Source of the DNA: Cohnella sp. GbtcB17
GTDB taxonomy: Bacteria; Bacillota; Bacilli; Paenibacillales; Paenibacillaceae
Length of the DNA stretch: 64,000 nt
Assembly (NCBI RefSeq): GCF_019091135.1
Contig: NZ_JAGXJW010000036.1
Coordinates: 19,372-83,371, forward strand
Reading direction: 5' to 3'
The position numbers were made by a program, and so were the translations under genes. Every line of letters starts with the position of its first letter. Within the stretch, counting starts at the first letter, position 1. Below the pieces are notes generated by a model. The model was given only the letters and a program-made list of their open reading frames with translations, was not told the origin of the DNA and ran no database searches. Of this stretch, positions 56,799 through 64,000 are shown piece by piece.

Positions 56799-57754
56799 TA
56801 CTGCACCTTGACCTTGCGCAAGACAGCTGCGGCCTTGGTCGCCTTGAGTGCTACGGCTGCGACCATTTCGACTTCGCCCTTCTTGACCGCGCCTGCCGTC
56901 GAGAAGTCAGGCAACCAGGAACGCACTGGCGGCTGGCCGGCCATGCTCACGCCGTGGAAGCCATCAAGCCCGAGGCGCACTGCGTACAGGCTGGTCTCAC
57001 CCGTCGTGCCATTGACAGGAATAACCGGGTTATTCGTACCCGGTTTGGCGCCAAGATCGACGAGGGGAATGATGCCGTACTTCTCGATCTGCTGACCGAA
57101 TTCGTTCATCGATGTGTTATACATGCTGGAGCGACGAGCTGCTGCACGGATCTTTGCAATCAGCTTCGTGTTGCCCATGATAGCATCCGGCGGACCGTCC
57201 AGCCCCATCAGGAACTCGTCCAGAATGTCAAGGAACGACTTGTAATTCGTATCTACGTTCCCCGAAGTCGAGAGATCGATCGCCGACGTAGGGATGAGTT
57301 CCGTCGAACTGCCCGTCAGCGCCTTGTCGAGTCCGTCAAAGGCGTCAACATCGACAGCGGAATCGCCATTGATGACCGTATCATTGAACAGCGCCTGCGC
57401 GGCCTTGATCTTTTGAGCCATCTGGAACGTCGTCTCGTTGATGATGCCGCCCATGCCAGCGATGATGCGGTCGATCTCGAACGCACCGCCGAAGACCTTC
57501 AGGTCGACCGTGTAGCGCTGCTTGGTCGTTTCTTGCGGCGTGTATTCCGTGTTGATCGCACGGAAGTCGGCAGTCGGCTGCGTTACAACGCGCGTATAGC
57601 CATAGGTCAGCGTCGCGCCGCCGCCCGTCGGGCTGACCGCGTCATCGAACGTCATGTTGTCTAGCAAAAAGTTACTTTTACGGAATTCGTCGATGACGCC
57701 CATTTGCAGGTCATCTTGTACGTTCTTTTTTGCTTCGGCCAAAGTTACTGGCAT
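56798..57754 (-). CDS. Phage major capsid protein (HK97 fold)
   Basis: This 318-residue protein shows the order of HK97-fold capsid proteins: an N-terminal helix (PVTLAEAKKNVQDDLQMGVI), an E-loop/P-domain region (YTPQETTKQRYTVDLKVFGGAFEIDRIIAG near 86-115), INETTFQMAQKIKAAQALFNDTVINGD near 120-146, and an A-domain with DAIMGNTKLIAKIRAA near 205-220 and LYAVRLGLDGFHGV near 260-273. It follows the scaffold gene by 11 bp. Confidence 0.88.
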   Translation of the reverse strand: MPVTLAEAKKNVQDDLQMGVIDEFRKSNFLLDNMTFDDAVSPTGGGATLTYGYTRVVTQPTADFRAINTEYTPQETTKQRYTVDLKVFGGAFEIDRIIAGMGGIINETTFQMAQKIKAAQALFNDTVINGDSAVDVDAFDGLDKALTGSSTELIPTSAIDLSTSGNVDTNYKSFLDILDEFLMGLDGPPDAIMGNTKLIAKIRAAARRSSMYNTSMNEFGQQIEKYGIIPLVDLGAKPGTNNPVIPVNGTTGETSLYAVRLGLDGFHGVSMAGQPPVRSWLPDFSTAGAVKKGEVEMVAAVALKATKAAAVLRKVKVQ

Positions 57755-57765
57755 TTAAATCACTC

Positions 57766-58368
57766 CTATTTGTTGGTTTGGAAATGCGCCGCAACGGCAT
57801 CCGCCAGGCTCTTTTGACCGCCTCCAGCAGCGCCGCCGCCAGCCCCACCTTGGCCGCCATTGCCTCCGACGCGCTGAAAGCCACCGGCGCCGCCCTGGCC
57901 CCCGTTTCCGCCCTCGGGCTTGAACAGGAACGCCTTGGACTCCTGCAGCGATTTGACCTGTTCATCGAGGCCGACGATCTTGTCACCATCCACAACAAGC
58001 TTGGTCTTGTCCACGAGCCCGGCGACCAGCGCCTCGTCATGAACCTTACCGGCCAGCGCCGTCTGGATTGCACTGCTCAGCTTCAGGTCCTTGAGATCAG
58101 CTTCATACTTGTCCTTGGCGGCCTTGTTGTCCGTCTGCAGCTGGGTGATCTGCGCCTTGAGCGATTCGGCATCCCCCGTCGACTTTCTCAACTCCTCGAG
58201 CTGGCCGTCGCGATCGGTGACGTCCTTCTCCAGCTTCTTCTTGGCGTCATTCACCTCGTCGAAGCGCGCTTTGGGAATGAAGCTCTTGAGCTCGTCCTGG
58301 CTGGCTGCTGCGGCCTTCTCGGCCATATCTTCCGGCAATCCGATTGCTACAAATTGCTCTTTGTTCAT
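57766..58368 (-). CDS. Phage scaffolding protein
   Basis: This protein of about 200 residues starts at ATG 58368, which has GAGGAGG upstream; an ATG at 58389 does not. A long coiled coil spans about 25-105 (FDEVNDAKKKLEKDVTDRDG; LKAQITQLQTDNKAAKDKYE), as in gp7/gp20-type scaffolds. The segment to 150 is helical. Gly-rich repeats (GGNGGQGGAGG, twice) then lead to a basic-ended tail (KSLADAVAAHFQTNK) that would contact the capsid protein. Confidence 0.85.
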   Translation of the reverse strand: MNKEQFVAIGLPEDMAEKAAAASQDELKSFIPKARFDEVNDAKKKLEKDVTDRDGQLEELRKSTGDAESLKAQITQLQTDNKAAKDKYEADLKDLKLSSAIQTALAGKVHDEALVAGLVDKTKLVVDGDKIVGLDEQVKSLQESKAFLFKPEGGNGGQGGAGGFQRVGGNGGQGGAGGGAAGGGQKSLADAVAAHFQTNK

Positions 58369-58487
58369 GGGTTGGTGCCTCCTCGTCATCTTCGCTTTTT
58401 AACCCGGTCGCGTCCGGTGATGGCCCTTTGTTTTGCGCCGCGAGCAACGGCTAATGGGCCCCGGCAGTCTCATCCAGGGCCCGTTGC

Positions 58488-59624
58488 TTAAACCTGTAAC
58501 TTTTCACGACTGCGATCCCGTCGCAGTTCGTCGTGATCGGCCAAATGCTCACGAAGGCGGCCGCGCCATTCCTTTACCTTGGATGCGGCCGCGTCTTGGT
58601 TGCCCGGATCGGCGCTACCTGCCTGCCGGCGCTGATACATGCGGATCTGGCGTTCCATGTATCGCTGCTTCTGCTCCGCCTGGTATGACTCCTCGGCCTG
58701 CTCGTCGTCGACCGGCTGCGGCACGCTGCTGATGCCCGGAAAATAAGTGGACATGTTGTGCCGGCAGTTCGGATGGAAAAGGCCGCCGGCCATCGCCGTA
58801 CTAAGCAGCGTCATTCCGCCGCTTTCCCCCGACTTGCCCGCGCTGTACACGTCGTCCACGTACGGCTTGCCCTGCCAGGGCAGACAGAGCGGCGAGCAAT
58901 TCGCATGCGACGAGACGATGACCGTCTTGACGCCCCACTCCTGCCGGCGCGCGCCCTCCCCGGCGAATACGGCACGTTGAGAGGCCGTGCGTAATGCCAT
59001 CTCTGCGTACGAGGCAATACTGACTTGCCGGCCATCCTTGAACGTGATGCAGTTGTATCCACGGTCCAGAAAGTCCCGGGTCGCCATGTCGATCGCCTTG
59101 TTCACCGTGGCCGCGCCGGCATTGGCGTACACCTGCGCCTTAAAGATGGTCTGCCGGTACACGTCATCCGACATCCGGAGCATCGCCGCCGTCCCGTCGC
59201 GCAGCTCGCTCTGCGTGGCTTCGATCAGGGCATTCAGCCGATACGCATTTATGCCAAAAAAGCTCTCGTCCGTCCCGTCGACGCGGGTGATCGGTTCCGT
59301 GAGCTCTCCAGCGATGAATAAATGCTTAAGCTGATTCCACAGCCGGCGGATGATCCCGTCGGTCTGCTTGGCGCCATCCATAAACGATTCCTCGATTACC
59401 TCGGCTGTCAGGCGGTCCACCTCGGAGCCGTAAGCAGCCAACAGCGCGGCGTTCTGCTTGCGATACCGAGCGAGTGCCTCGAGCTTTCGCTGCTGCCACT
59501 GCTCCCACTTGAAGCCCATCTGGCGTTCCTCATCTTCATGGCGCGCAAGATTGCGCTTCATGGACTTGATCAGGTCGAGCTCCATCTGGGCGAAGATCTT
59601 GGCGATCGAATAGGGACTGCTCAT
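58488..59624 (-). CDS. Phage minor head protein (Phage_min_cap2 family)
   Basis: In this 378-residue protein the N-terminal ~120 residues are helical (IAKIFAQMELDLIKSMKRNL; QWQQRKLEALARYRKQNAAL). The C-terminal domain has YNCITFKDGRQVSIASYAEMAL near 193-214, SSHANCSPLCLPWQGKPY near 240-257 and GGLFHPNCRHNMSTYFPG near 282-299. These Cys/His blocks mark the Phage_min_cap2/SPP1 gp7-like group, which joins portal and capsid and may travel with the DNA. It overlaps the portal gene by 4 bp. A 98-bp gap to the scaffold gene carries no gene. Confidence 0.85.
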   Translation of the reverse strand: MSSPYSIAKIFAQMELDLIKSMKRNLARHEDEERQMGFKWEQWQQRKLEALARYRKQNAALLAAYGSEVDRLTAEVIEESFMDGAKQTDGIIRRLWNQLKHLFIAGELTEPITRVDGTDESFFGINAYRLNALIEATQSELRDGTAAMLRMSDDVYRQTIFKAQVYANAGAATVNKAIDMATRDFLDRGYNCITFKDGRQVSIASYAEMALRTASQRAVFAGEGARRQEWGVKTVIVSSHANCSPLCLPWQGKPYVDDVYSAGKSGESGGMTLLSTAMAGGLFHPNCRHNMSTYFPGISSVPQPVDDEQAEESYQAEQKQRYMERQIRMYQRRQAGSADPGNQDAAASKVKEWRGRLREHLADHDELRRDRSREKLQV

Positions 59625-61117
59625 TCGACGTCATCCCCTGGCGGGCTGTCCCGATTGATCGCTGGCTCAGTTGCAGCTGCCCCTGCTTGCTCGGCCTTCA
59701 GACGGGCGATCTCTTCGGCCTTCTCCTCATCGGTCCAAGTATCGCCGTACATCTCGTCGACGGATGTCTCGATCGACATAACGCCGTAAGCTCTGGCCTT
59801 GCCCACGATCTCGACGACGCTGCCGAAGTCCGGCGCCGCGTACTCACCGAACGAAACGCTGGCCTCGTAATCGCCTGGCGTCTTGGTTTGCATCGTGTCC
59901 CAAACCCTGAGCGCCACGGAAACGAGCTCCGGGATGACCTCGTTGAGCCGGTCGACGATCTTGCCGCGCGTGTACAGCGTCGCCTTTTCCTTCTCGCGCT
60001 GCGCCTCCGCGTTGTCCGTCTTCTTCAGGTCAATGCCAAGCGTAGCCGGGCTCATGATGCCCTGGAGGCACATATCCAGCGCCGACGCGTATGATTCGAC
60101 GAACGCCTCGTACAAAATCTGCGGCTGCACCATGCTGATCTGGCTTTTCTCGTCCTCCGCCAGGCTGGAGCCGACCTTGATAAACTGGTTATCGAAGGGA
60201 TTCGACCGAAGCAGCTCGCCTGTGTCTGGGTTGCGCGGGACCAGGTCCTCGGGGATATACTTCTGCACCCGGCCCGCGCGTATGGCATCCATCCATTGGC
60301 TGATGACTTCATCGAGCGCGTCGAAGTTATCCGCTTTGCCGCCGTCGAATAGGCTTTTGCCGCGGCCTTTCCATTTCGGCGACTTGAAGAACATCAGCGG
60401 CACGCCCATGAGGAATTCGCCGGCATACGTCGTGTCCTGCAGCTCGGCGAGCTCCGTCACCGTGGACAGCGGCACCTCTTTGCCGTCCGACGTCAGCAGC
60501 CGGTACTTGATGTATCCTTTGCCGTACGTCTCCTCGAGCCGGTATTCCTTGTCGTTCGCAACGTAGTCGCTGTAAAAGATGATCTCCTGCAGCCGGCCGC
60601 GCTCGCGCTTGTACTCGACCTGATCAGCCGCGTAGAACTCTATGATTGGGTATTGGGTCAGGGCCGTATCGACGGACAGCTTGAACGCCCCGTCGCCGGT
60701 CGCCAGCGTCTGCGCGATGGCATCCCCCAGCAGCTCGCTGATGTCGTTATCCTCGGCGATCTCGTCCCAGGTCGTCGTCTGCGCCTCGTTGCCCAGCTCA
60801 ATGCTGTCGAGATCCGCCACGACGATGTCCGCTAGGCGGTCCGCCATGAGCGCCGGCAGGCCGCTGTGGATCTTGCGGATCCCGAGGCCGTCCGTCGGTA
60901 CAGCGGCCCAGAAACGCGTCCTGCTGACGGCATCCCACTGCGTCGCCTTATAGAATTGATCGAGCTCTGACGGGTCGCCTCGGTACCATAGCCGATTCCG
61001 CAGCACATTCGTCTGGTAGCTCATCGGCTCCTTGATCGTGATCGCCCGGTTATCTGGCGCCGGCTGTATCCGAAGCATCTTCATGAGTGCGTTTTTCACC
61101 CCCGTCCATACGCCCAT
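59621..61117 (-). CDS. Phage portal protein (SPP1 gp6 type)
   Basis: This 498-residue portal forms the dodecameric DNA channel. Seen: NVLRNRLWYRGDPSELDQFY near 37-56, RTRFWAAVPTDGLGIRKIHS, LADIVVADLDSIELGN near 95-110, a strand-rich wing (YPIIEFYAADQVEYKRERGR near 165-185), DEVISQWMDAIRAGRVQKYIPED near 279-301, and PATLGIDLKKTDNAEAQREKEKAT near 352-375, diagnostic of this family. It is encoded 1 bp after the large terminase gene. Confidence 0.9.
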   Translation of the reverse strand: MGVWTGVKNALMKMLRIQPAPDNRAITIKEPMSYQTNVLRNRLWYRGDPSELDQFYKATQWDAVSRTRFWAAVPTDGLGIRKIHSGLPALMADRLADIVVADLDSIELGNEAQTTTWDEIAEDNDISELLGDAIAQTLATGDGAFKLSVDTALTQYPIIEFYAADQVEYKRERGRLQEIIFYSDYVANDKEYRLEETYGKGYIKYRLLTSDGKEVPLSTVTELAELQDTTYAGEFLMGVPLMFFKSPKWKGRGKSLFDGGKADNFDALDEVISQWMDAIRAGRVQKYIPEDLVPRNPDTGELLRSNPFDNQFIKVGSSLAEDEKSQISMVQPQILYEAFVESYASALDMCLQGIMSPATLGIDLKKTDNAEAQREKEKATLYTRGKIVDRLNEVIPELVSVALRVWDTMQTKTPGDYEASVSFGEYAAPDFGSVVEIVGKARAYGVMSIETSVDEMYGDTWTDEEKAEEIARLKAEQAGAAATEPAINRDSPPGDDVE

Positions 61118-61118
61118 A

Positions 61119-62516
61119 TCAAGCCATCCCTCCTAGCAGATACATCGTCTCGGCCATGCCCGTCGTGGCGTCTGGCGCATCGTCGTGTGCGTTCTTGCCT
61201 TCGCGTTGATAACTCGTCATGGCCTTGTGGTACTCCGGCCAGCGATCGCGCCAGTTAACCGGGAAATACACATGCTGCATGACCCACGTCGCATTCGATA
61301 CGATCCGAGCGACTTTGTTCTTGCTTTGGTGAAACCAGCTCACGTCCGTGCGGTTGCTTTTCAGCTCCGTCTCCAGAATGCGCTTGATATTCCGTGCGAA
61401 CGCCCGGCCTCCGTTGTTGCTCTCAATCCGAGCTTTGTTCACCTTGGCAGCAGAAAGAGCCCGCGCAGTGGCAGGCTCGGTAATCTCCATCGGCTGTTTG
61501 GTGTAGAGCACGTCCAACACGTACGCCTCTTTCTGGTAGACGCCCCAGATGATATTGCACAGGTAGTCGTCGCCCTGATCGGCGCTGTCGCAGTAGGCGT
61601 ATATGCCGGTAAACAGCGGCGCGCCGGATGCGTCCCGGGGGATATCTGTGTACGTCTTGAATCTGCTGTACAGCTTACCCTTGATGTCGATCGGGATCTG
61701 CTGATAGTTGGCGCTTGCGATGTCTGCACCCATCGCCCGCACCTTCATGTCGTATGACTCGCGACTCAGGATCTCATCGCACAGCATCGTCCCGTCGTCC
61801 TGGAGTGCCTTCATGGTCAGCAGGCGGACGCGCTTCTTCTCGGCAGCAAAGTGCTCCAGCGCCCGGCCAGCCAAGTCGCCGGTCGCCCACCTTGTCATGA
61901 TGATGATGATCTTGCCGCCTTCCTCCAGACGGCTCAGCATCGTGTTCGTGAACCATTCCCAATGCTTCTCCAACGTGGCCTCGTTATTGGCCTCCTCGGC
62001 GTTCTTGATCAGGTCGTCGATCATGAGGATCGTCGCGCCGAAGCCTGTCGCTGTACCCGTCGGAGACGTCGCCAGGTAGTTGTTATAGCCGTCCTCGAGG
62101 CTCCATAGGTTCATGGCGCTATCGCCACGCTTGATGCGCGTCGCTGGGAAGATATCGCTATAAACGATCTTGTCAGCGTCAACTTTGATCGTGCCGATGC
62201 CATCCCGTACGGCCTTTGAGAACGTCGTGGACAGCGTCTCATTGTACGATCCGGTCATGACCTTCTCTCGCCGATTACGCCCCAATACCCACTGCGCGAA
62301 CATGGAGGCGGTCCTGCTTTTGCCATGCCGCGGCGGCTCGTTGATAATCAGAATGTCATCGCTCGACTCGTAGAAGTCTTGCATTTCGTTGCACAGATCG
62401 ACGAGATACTGCCGATTAGGCTTGTAGAAGTCCGGCGCCATCTCCTGGCAGAACGCAAAAAATTCCCGACGTGCCAACTCCATGCGGGCGCCGCGGATGA
62501 TCGTCGCTTTATCCAC
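61119..62516 (-). CDS. terL: Phage terminase large subunit
   Basis: This 465-residue DNA-packaging ATPase/nuclease has Walker A PPRHGKSRT (61-69), Walker B ATILMIDDLI (161-170, Asp167/Asp168), the coupling-type motif IIIIMTRWATGDLAG near 205-219, and an RNase H-like nuclease domain from about 290 with an acidic block YAYCDSADQGDDYL near 305-318. GTG 62516 overlaps the small-subunit stop by 8 bp. The length and PPRHGKS motif suit the Terminase_6-type family. Confidence 0.9.
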   Translation of the reverse strand: MDKATIIRGARMELARREFFAFCQEMAPDFYKPNRQYLVDLCNEMQDFYESSDDILIINEPPRHGKSRTASMFAQWVLGRNRREKVMTGSYNETLSTTFSKAVRDGIGTIKVDADKIVYSDIFPATRIKRGDSAMNLWSLEDGYNNYLATSPTGTATGFGATILMIDDLIKNAEEANNEATLEKHWEWFTNTMLSRLEEGGKIIIIMTRWATGDLAGRALEHFAAEKKRVRLLTMKALQDDGTMLCDEILSRESYDMKVRAMGADIASANYQQIPIDIKGKLYSRFKTYTDIPRDASGAPLFTGIYAYCDSADQGDDYLCNIIWGVYQKEAYVLDVLYTKQPMEITEPATARALSAAKVNKARIESNNGGRAFARNIKRILETELKSNRTDVSWFHQSKNKVARIVSNATWVMQHVYFPVNWRDRWPEYHKAMTSYQREGKNAHDDAPDATTGMAETMYLLGGMA

Positions 62517-63207
62517 TGCCGATCAGCTTCTTTAGCTCCTCGGTCGTTAGGCCGGCGTACGGATTGTTGACGTCCACGCCGCCCGATAGCTCCAGCTTGT
62601 CCTTGAACATGCCGAGATGCCTTGCGACGTTCTCCAACGCCTTTCCCTGGTCCTGTAGCTTGATCTCCATGCCGTCTTTGGTCGTCTTGACGCCGGCATA
62701 CAGCATGCGAGCCTGCGGGCTCAGATCGCGCGTATCAGCCGCCATGATGTCGCCGTGTCCCTCGCCGTGGCACTTCGGGCATTTCGGATGTGGCCGGATC
62801 GTCGGGTCGAAGCCGTAACCCCCGTAATCTGTCGGCACAGGCTGCTTTAGATCCTGCGCCAACCTGACCTGGCGATCGTATTCATCCTCGTCGGCCCACT
62901 GGTATTCGTGATCTTTGCCGAAGCAGTACCGACAGCAGACGCGGCGATGTGCAATAAGCTCGTTCGGGTCCGCTGTCGCAATCGCCCACCAACGCTGAAG
63001 CACCATATCGGCTGTGATCTCTGTACGCGCTGCTCGCTTGTTCATCGCCGTCTTGAGGGCTGTCTGCACACTAACATTCGCTAACAGCCTTGCCCCCTGT
63101 TCGTTCGCTGTCTTTGCACTATAGCCGGCTCTAATGGCCGCCTGAGTCGCATTCAGGTCAACGAGGTATTCCTGCACAAACTTCTTTTGCTTCGCGGCCA
63201 GCGCCAT
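62509..63207 (-). CDS. terS: Phage terminase small subunit with Cys-rich insertion
   Basis: The N-terminal ~60 residues of this 232-residue protein are the Terminase_2 DNA-recognition HTH (KQKKFVQEYLVDLNATQAAI; GYSAKTANEQGARLLAN). A coiled part follows (TADMVLQRWWAIATADPNEL), and an insertion carries CCRYC (91-95) and CPKCHGEGH (143-151), a potential zinc ribbon with a long intervening loop. The C-terminus (NPYAGLTTEELKKLI) matches the family tail that contacts the large subunit. AAGGAGG precedes the ATG. Confidence 0.87.
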   Translation of the reverse strand: MALAAKQKKFVQEYLVDLNATQAAIRAGYSAKTANEQGARLLANVSVQTALKTAMNKRAARTEITADMVLQRWWAIATADPNELIAHRRVCCRYCFGKDHEYQWADEDEYDRQVRLAQDLKQPVPTDYGGYGFDPTIRPHPKCPKCHGEGHGDIMAADTRDLSPQARMLYAGVKTTKDGMEIKLQDQGKALENVARHLGMFKDKLELSGGVDVNNPYAGLTTEELKKLIGSG

Positions 63208-63260
63208 CAGACGGCCTCCTTTCTGTCATATTCCCAAATTGAACCAGTTGCGGTATATTG

Positions 63261-63301
63261 AAAAAGAACACCGTCTCGGAAAGCATCTGGGCGGTGTTCT
63301 T
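63261..63301 (-). terminator. Intrinsic terminator in the leader of the late operon
   Basis: On the minus strand AAGAACACCG (63292-63301) pairs perfectly with CGGTGTTCTT (63264-63273), followed by TTTTT. It lies before terS, so it either ends the regulator transcript or acts as a conditional terminator for late genes. Confidence 0.8.
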
Positions 63302-63319
63302 GCTATGTAAACGCAGAAC

Positions 63320-63358
63320 GGGCGACCGCCAACCCTCCGAGGTTGTTGACGTTCGCCC
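63320..63358 (-). other. Nested hairpin in the late-operon leader
   Basis: GGGCGA (63320-63325) pairs with TCGCCC (63353-63358), and inside it CAACC (63330-63334) with GGTTG (63341-63345). With the terminator hairpin 19 bp further on, it forms a structured stretch of roughly 100 nt in the 232-bp gap between the late regulator and terS. Confidence 0.6.
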
Positions 63359-63412
63359 ATATATTGCACACTATCATCTTAGCACGGGTTGACATGGCCT
63401 GTGTTATCAACC

Positions 63413-63433
63413 TATTCGCAAATTATTCGCAAA
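63413..63433. repeat. Two direct repeats TATTCGCAAA, 11-bp period
   Basis: TATTCGCAAA occurs at 63413-63422 and 63424-63433, one helical turn apart, directly after the late-regulator stop and upstream of the structured leader. It is a candidate activator or terminase binding site. Confidence 0.6.
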
Positions 63434-63439
63434 ATAGTA

Positions 63440-63997
63440 TCACCTTCCGATAACTGCATACTCCCGTAACGCTTTGCGCTTCATCCGGTAAAAGCTGTCT
63501 TTGGATAAGCACATTTGCTCGGAAACCTCGTCCCACTGCCTATCCTCGATGACGTGAAGCCGAAGTAGCCGCGCGTAATCCGGCTTATACTCGGCCAGTG
63601 CCTCCAGAACGTTGTCGATCCGCTTGACCTCGGCCTGCAAGTCCTGAAGCTCGGCCAGGCGCTCCAGCACATCATCGACATCGTCCATGTAAAGCCCGCG
63701 CGTCTCGATGACCTTGCGGATGGATCGGCGTACTTCCTTCAGCGCCTGTTCGTCTTCTTCGTCCATAGCGCCGGCGGGTATGGCGTGCAGTTGCGCCCGG
63801 GTGCCGGCTGGATACCGTCGCAGGTAGGCGTGTGCCGTGGCCTCCAATCGCTGCTCGTGCCTGTTCAGATACAGGTATGACGGCATGCCGCGGAGACGCT
63901 TGTGCAACGCCTGCAGCTGGTCGTCCTCGCCGATCCGGCTCACCGTAATGCCGCAACCGATATTATGCTCACTCAGGATCTTGATCCGCGCGCGCAT
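63440..63997 (-). CDS. ArpU/sigma-region-4-like phage late transcription regulator (5' end at window edge)
   Basis: 185 residues are visible. The C-terminal 50 residues (YARLLRLHVIEDRQWDEVSE, then MCLSKDSFYRMKRKALREYA) form a sigma-70 region 4-like HTH. The middle holds acidic and coiled segments (DEEDEQALKEVRRSIRKVIE; DDVLERLAELQDLQAEVKRI). ArpU/RinA-like proteins of this build activate late genes and are encoded directly before terS, as here. An ATG lies at 63997, 3 bases from the edge, so the true start may be upstream; ATG at residue 38 (MPSYLYLNRHEQRL) is another option. Confidence 0.82.
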   Translation of the reverse strand: MRARIKILSEHNIGCGITVSRIGEDDQLQALHKRLRGMPSYLYLNRHEQRLEATAHAYLRRYPAGTRAQLHAIPAGAMDEEDEQALKEVRRSIRKVIETRGLYMDDVDDVLERLAELQDLQAEVKRIDNVLEALAEYKPDYARLLRLHVIEDRQWDEVSEQMCLSKDSFYRMKRKALREYAVIGR

Positions 63998-64000
63998 CTG

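Noticed and set aside
63226..63360. 44-codon minus-strand frame starting MGERQQPRRVGG
   Set aside because: It has no ribosome binding site, and its sequence is built from the two leader hairpins. More likely non-coding.

Overview
The window looks like chromosomal DNA of a moderately GC-rich Gram-positive bacterium of the Paenibacillaceae (Paenibacillus/Cohnella-like). Pointers are strong GGAGG-type ribosome binding sites, lipobox lipoproteins, LplB/YtcP/LipO-type CUT1 sugar importers paired with AraC-family sensors, a LacI-controlled iolC-iolA operon, and GAAC-N4-GTTC SOS boxes of the Bacillales LexA type. The assignment is inferred from gene content; there is no rRNA or tRNA gene in the window.

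Bases 1-39,161 are a dense carbohydrate-utilisation region, mostly on the minus strand. (a) 1-1,298: a GntR/FadR regulator and a galactonate-dehydratase-like gene carrying an in-frame amber stop. (b) 1,501-3,332: an aldo/keto reductase and a YqcI/YcgG protein. (c) 3,408-5,898: a GH29 alpha-L-fucosidase and a divergent AraC regulator. (d) 5,947-14,863: an eight-gene run with two sugar isomerase/epimerase TIM barrels, a ribose-type ABC importer (ATPase, permease, binding protein), two Gfo/Idh/MocA oxidoreductases and an MFS transporter. The ATPase is broken by a TAG and has also lost its second Walker B acidic pair. (e) 15,095-17,589: an intact orphan sugar ABC ATPase and a divergent AraC regulator. 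(f) 17,675-22,868: iolC, iolA and two SDR dehydrogenases behind a promoter with two identical 16-bp palindromes, next to a LacI regulator. (g) 23,002-31,103 and (h) 31,372-39,161: two oligosaccharide operons, each with two CUT1 permeases, a lipoprotein and a large glycosidase-like protein of uncertain family. Operon (g) has a membrane-bound AraC sensor; operon (h) has an oxidoreductase and a divergent AraC regulator. Both end in the same terminator stem.

39,564-40,979 is a SulP anion transporter. It is followed by about 0.9 kb without a convincing gene (40,980-41,905), holding a tandem ~200-bp repeat family with nested hairpins whose outer arms covary between copies.

41,906-64,000 is the late half of a tailed-phage (siphovirus-type) prophage, all on the minus strand. 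In transcription order: ArpU/sigma-like late regulator, structured leader with terminator, terS, terL, portal, minor head protein, scaffold, major capsid, connector and minor capsid genes, tail tube, tail chaperones with a probable frameshift, tape measure, distal tail and baseplate/tail-spike proteins, two inserted cargo genes (a secreted copper-amine-oxidase-N-like protein and a Pmp3 membrane peptide), tail fibre, small tail proteins, XhlA, holin, a DUF1906 endolysin, and a two-gene cassette under two LexA boxes. The integrase, repressor and replication genes would lie beyond position 64,000; no att site can be fixed from this end alone.
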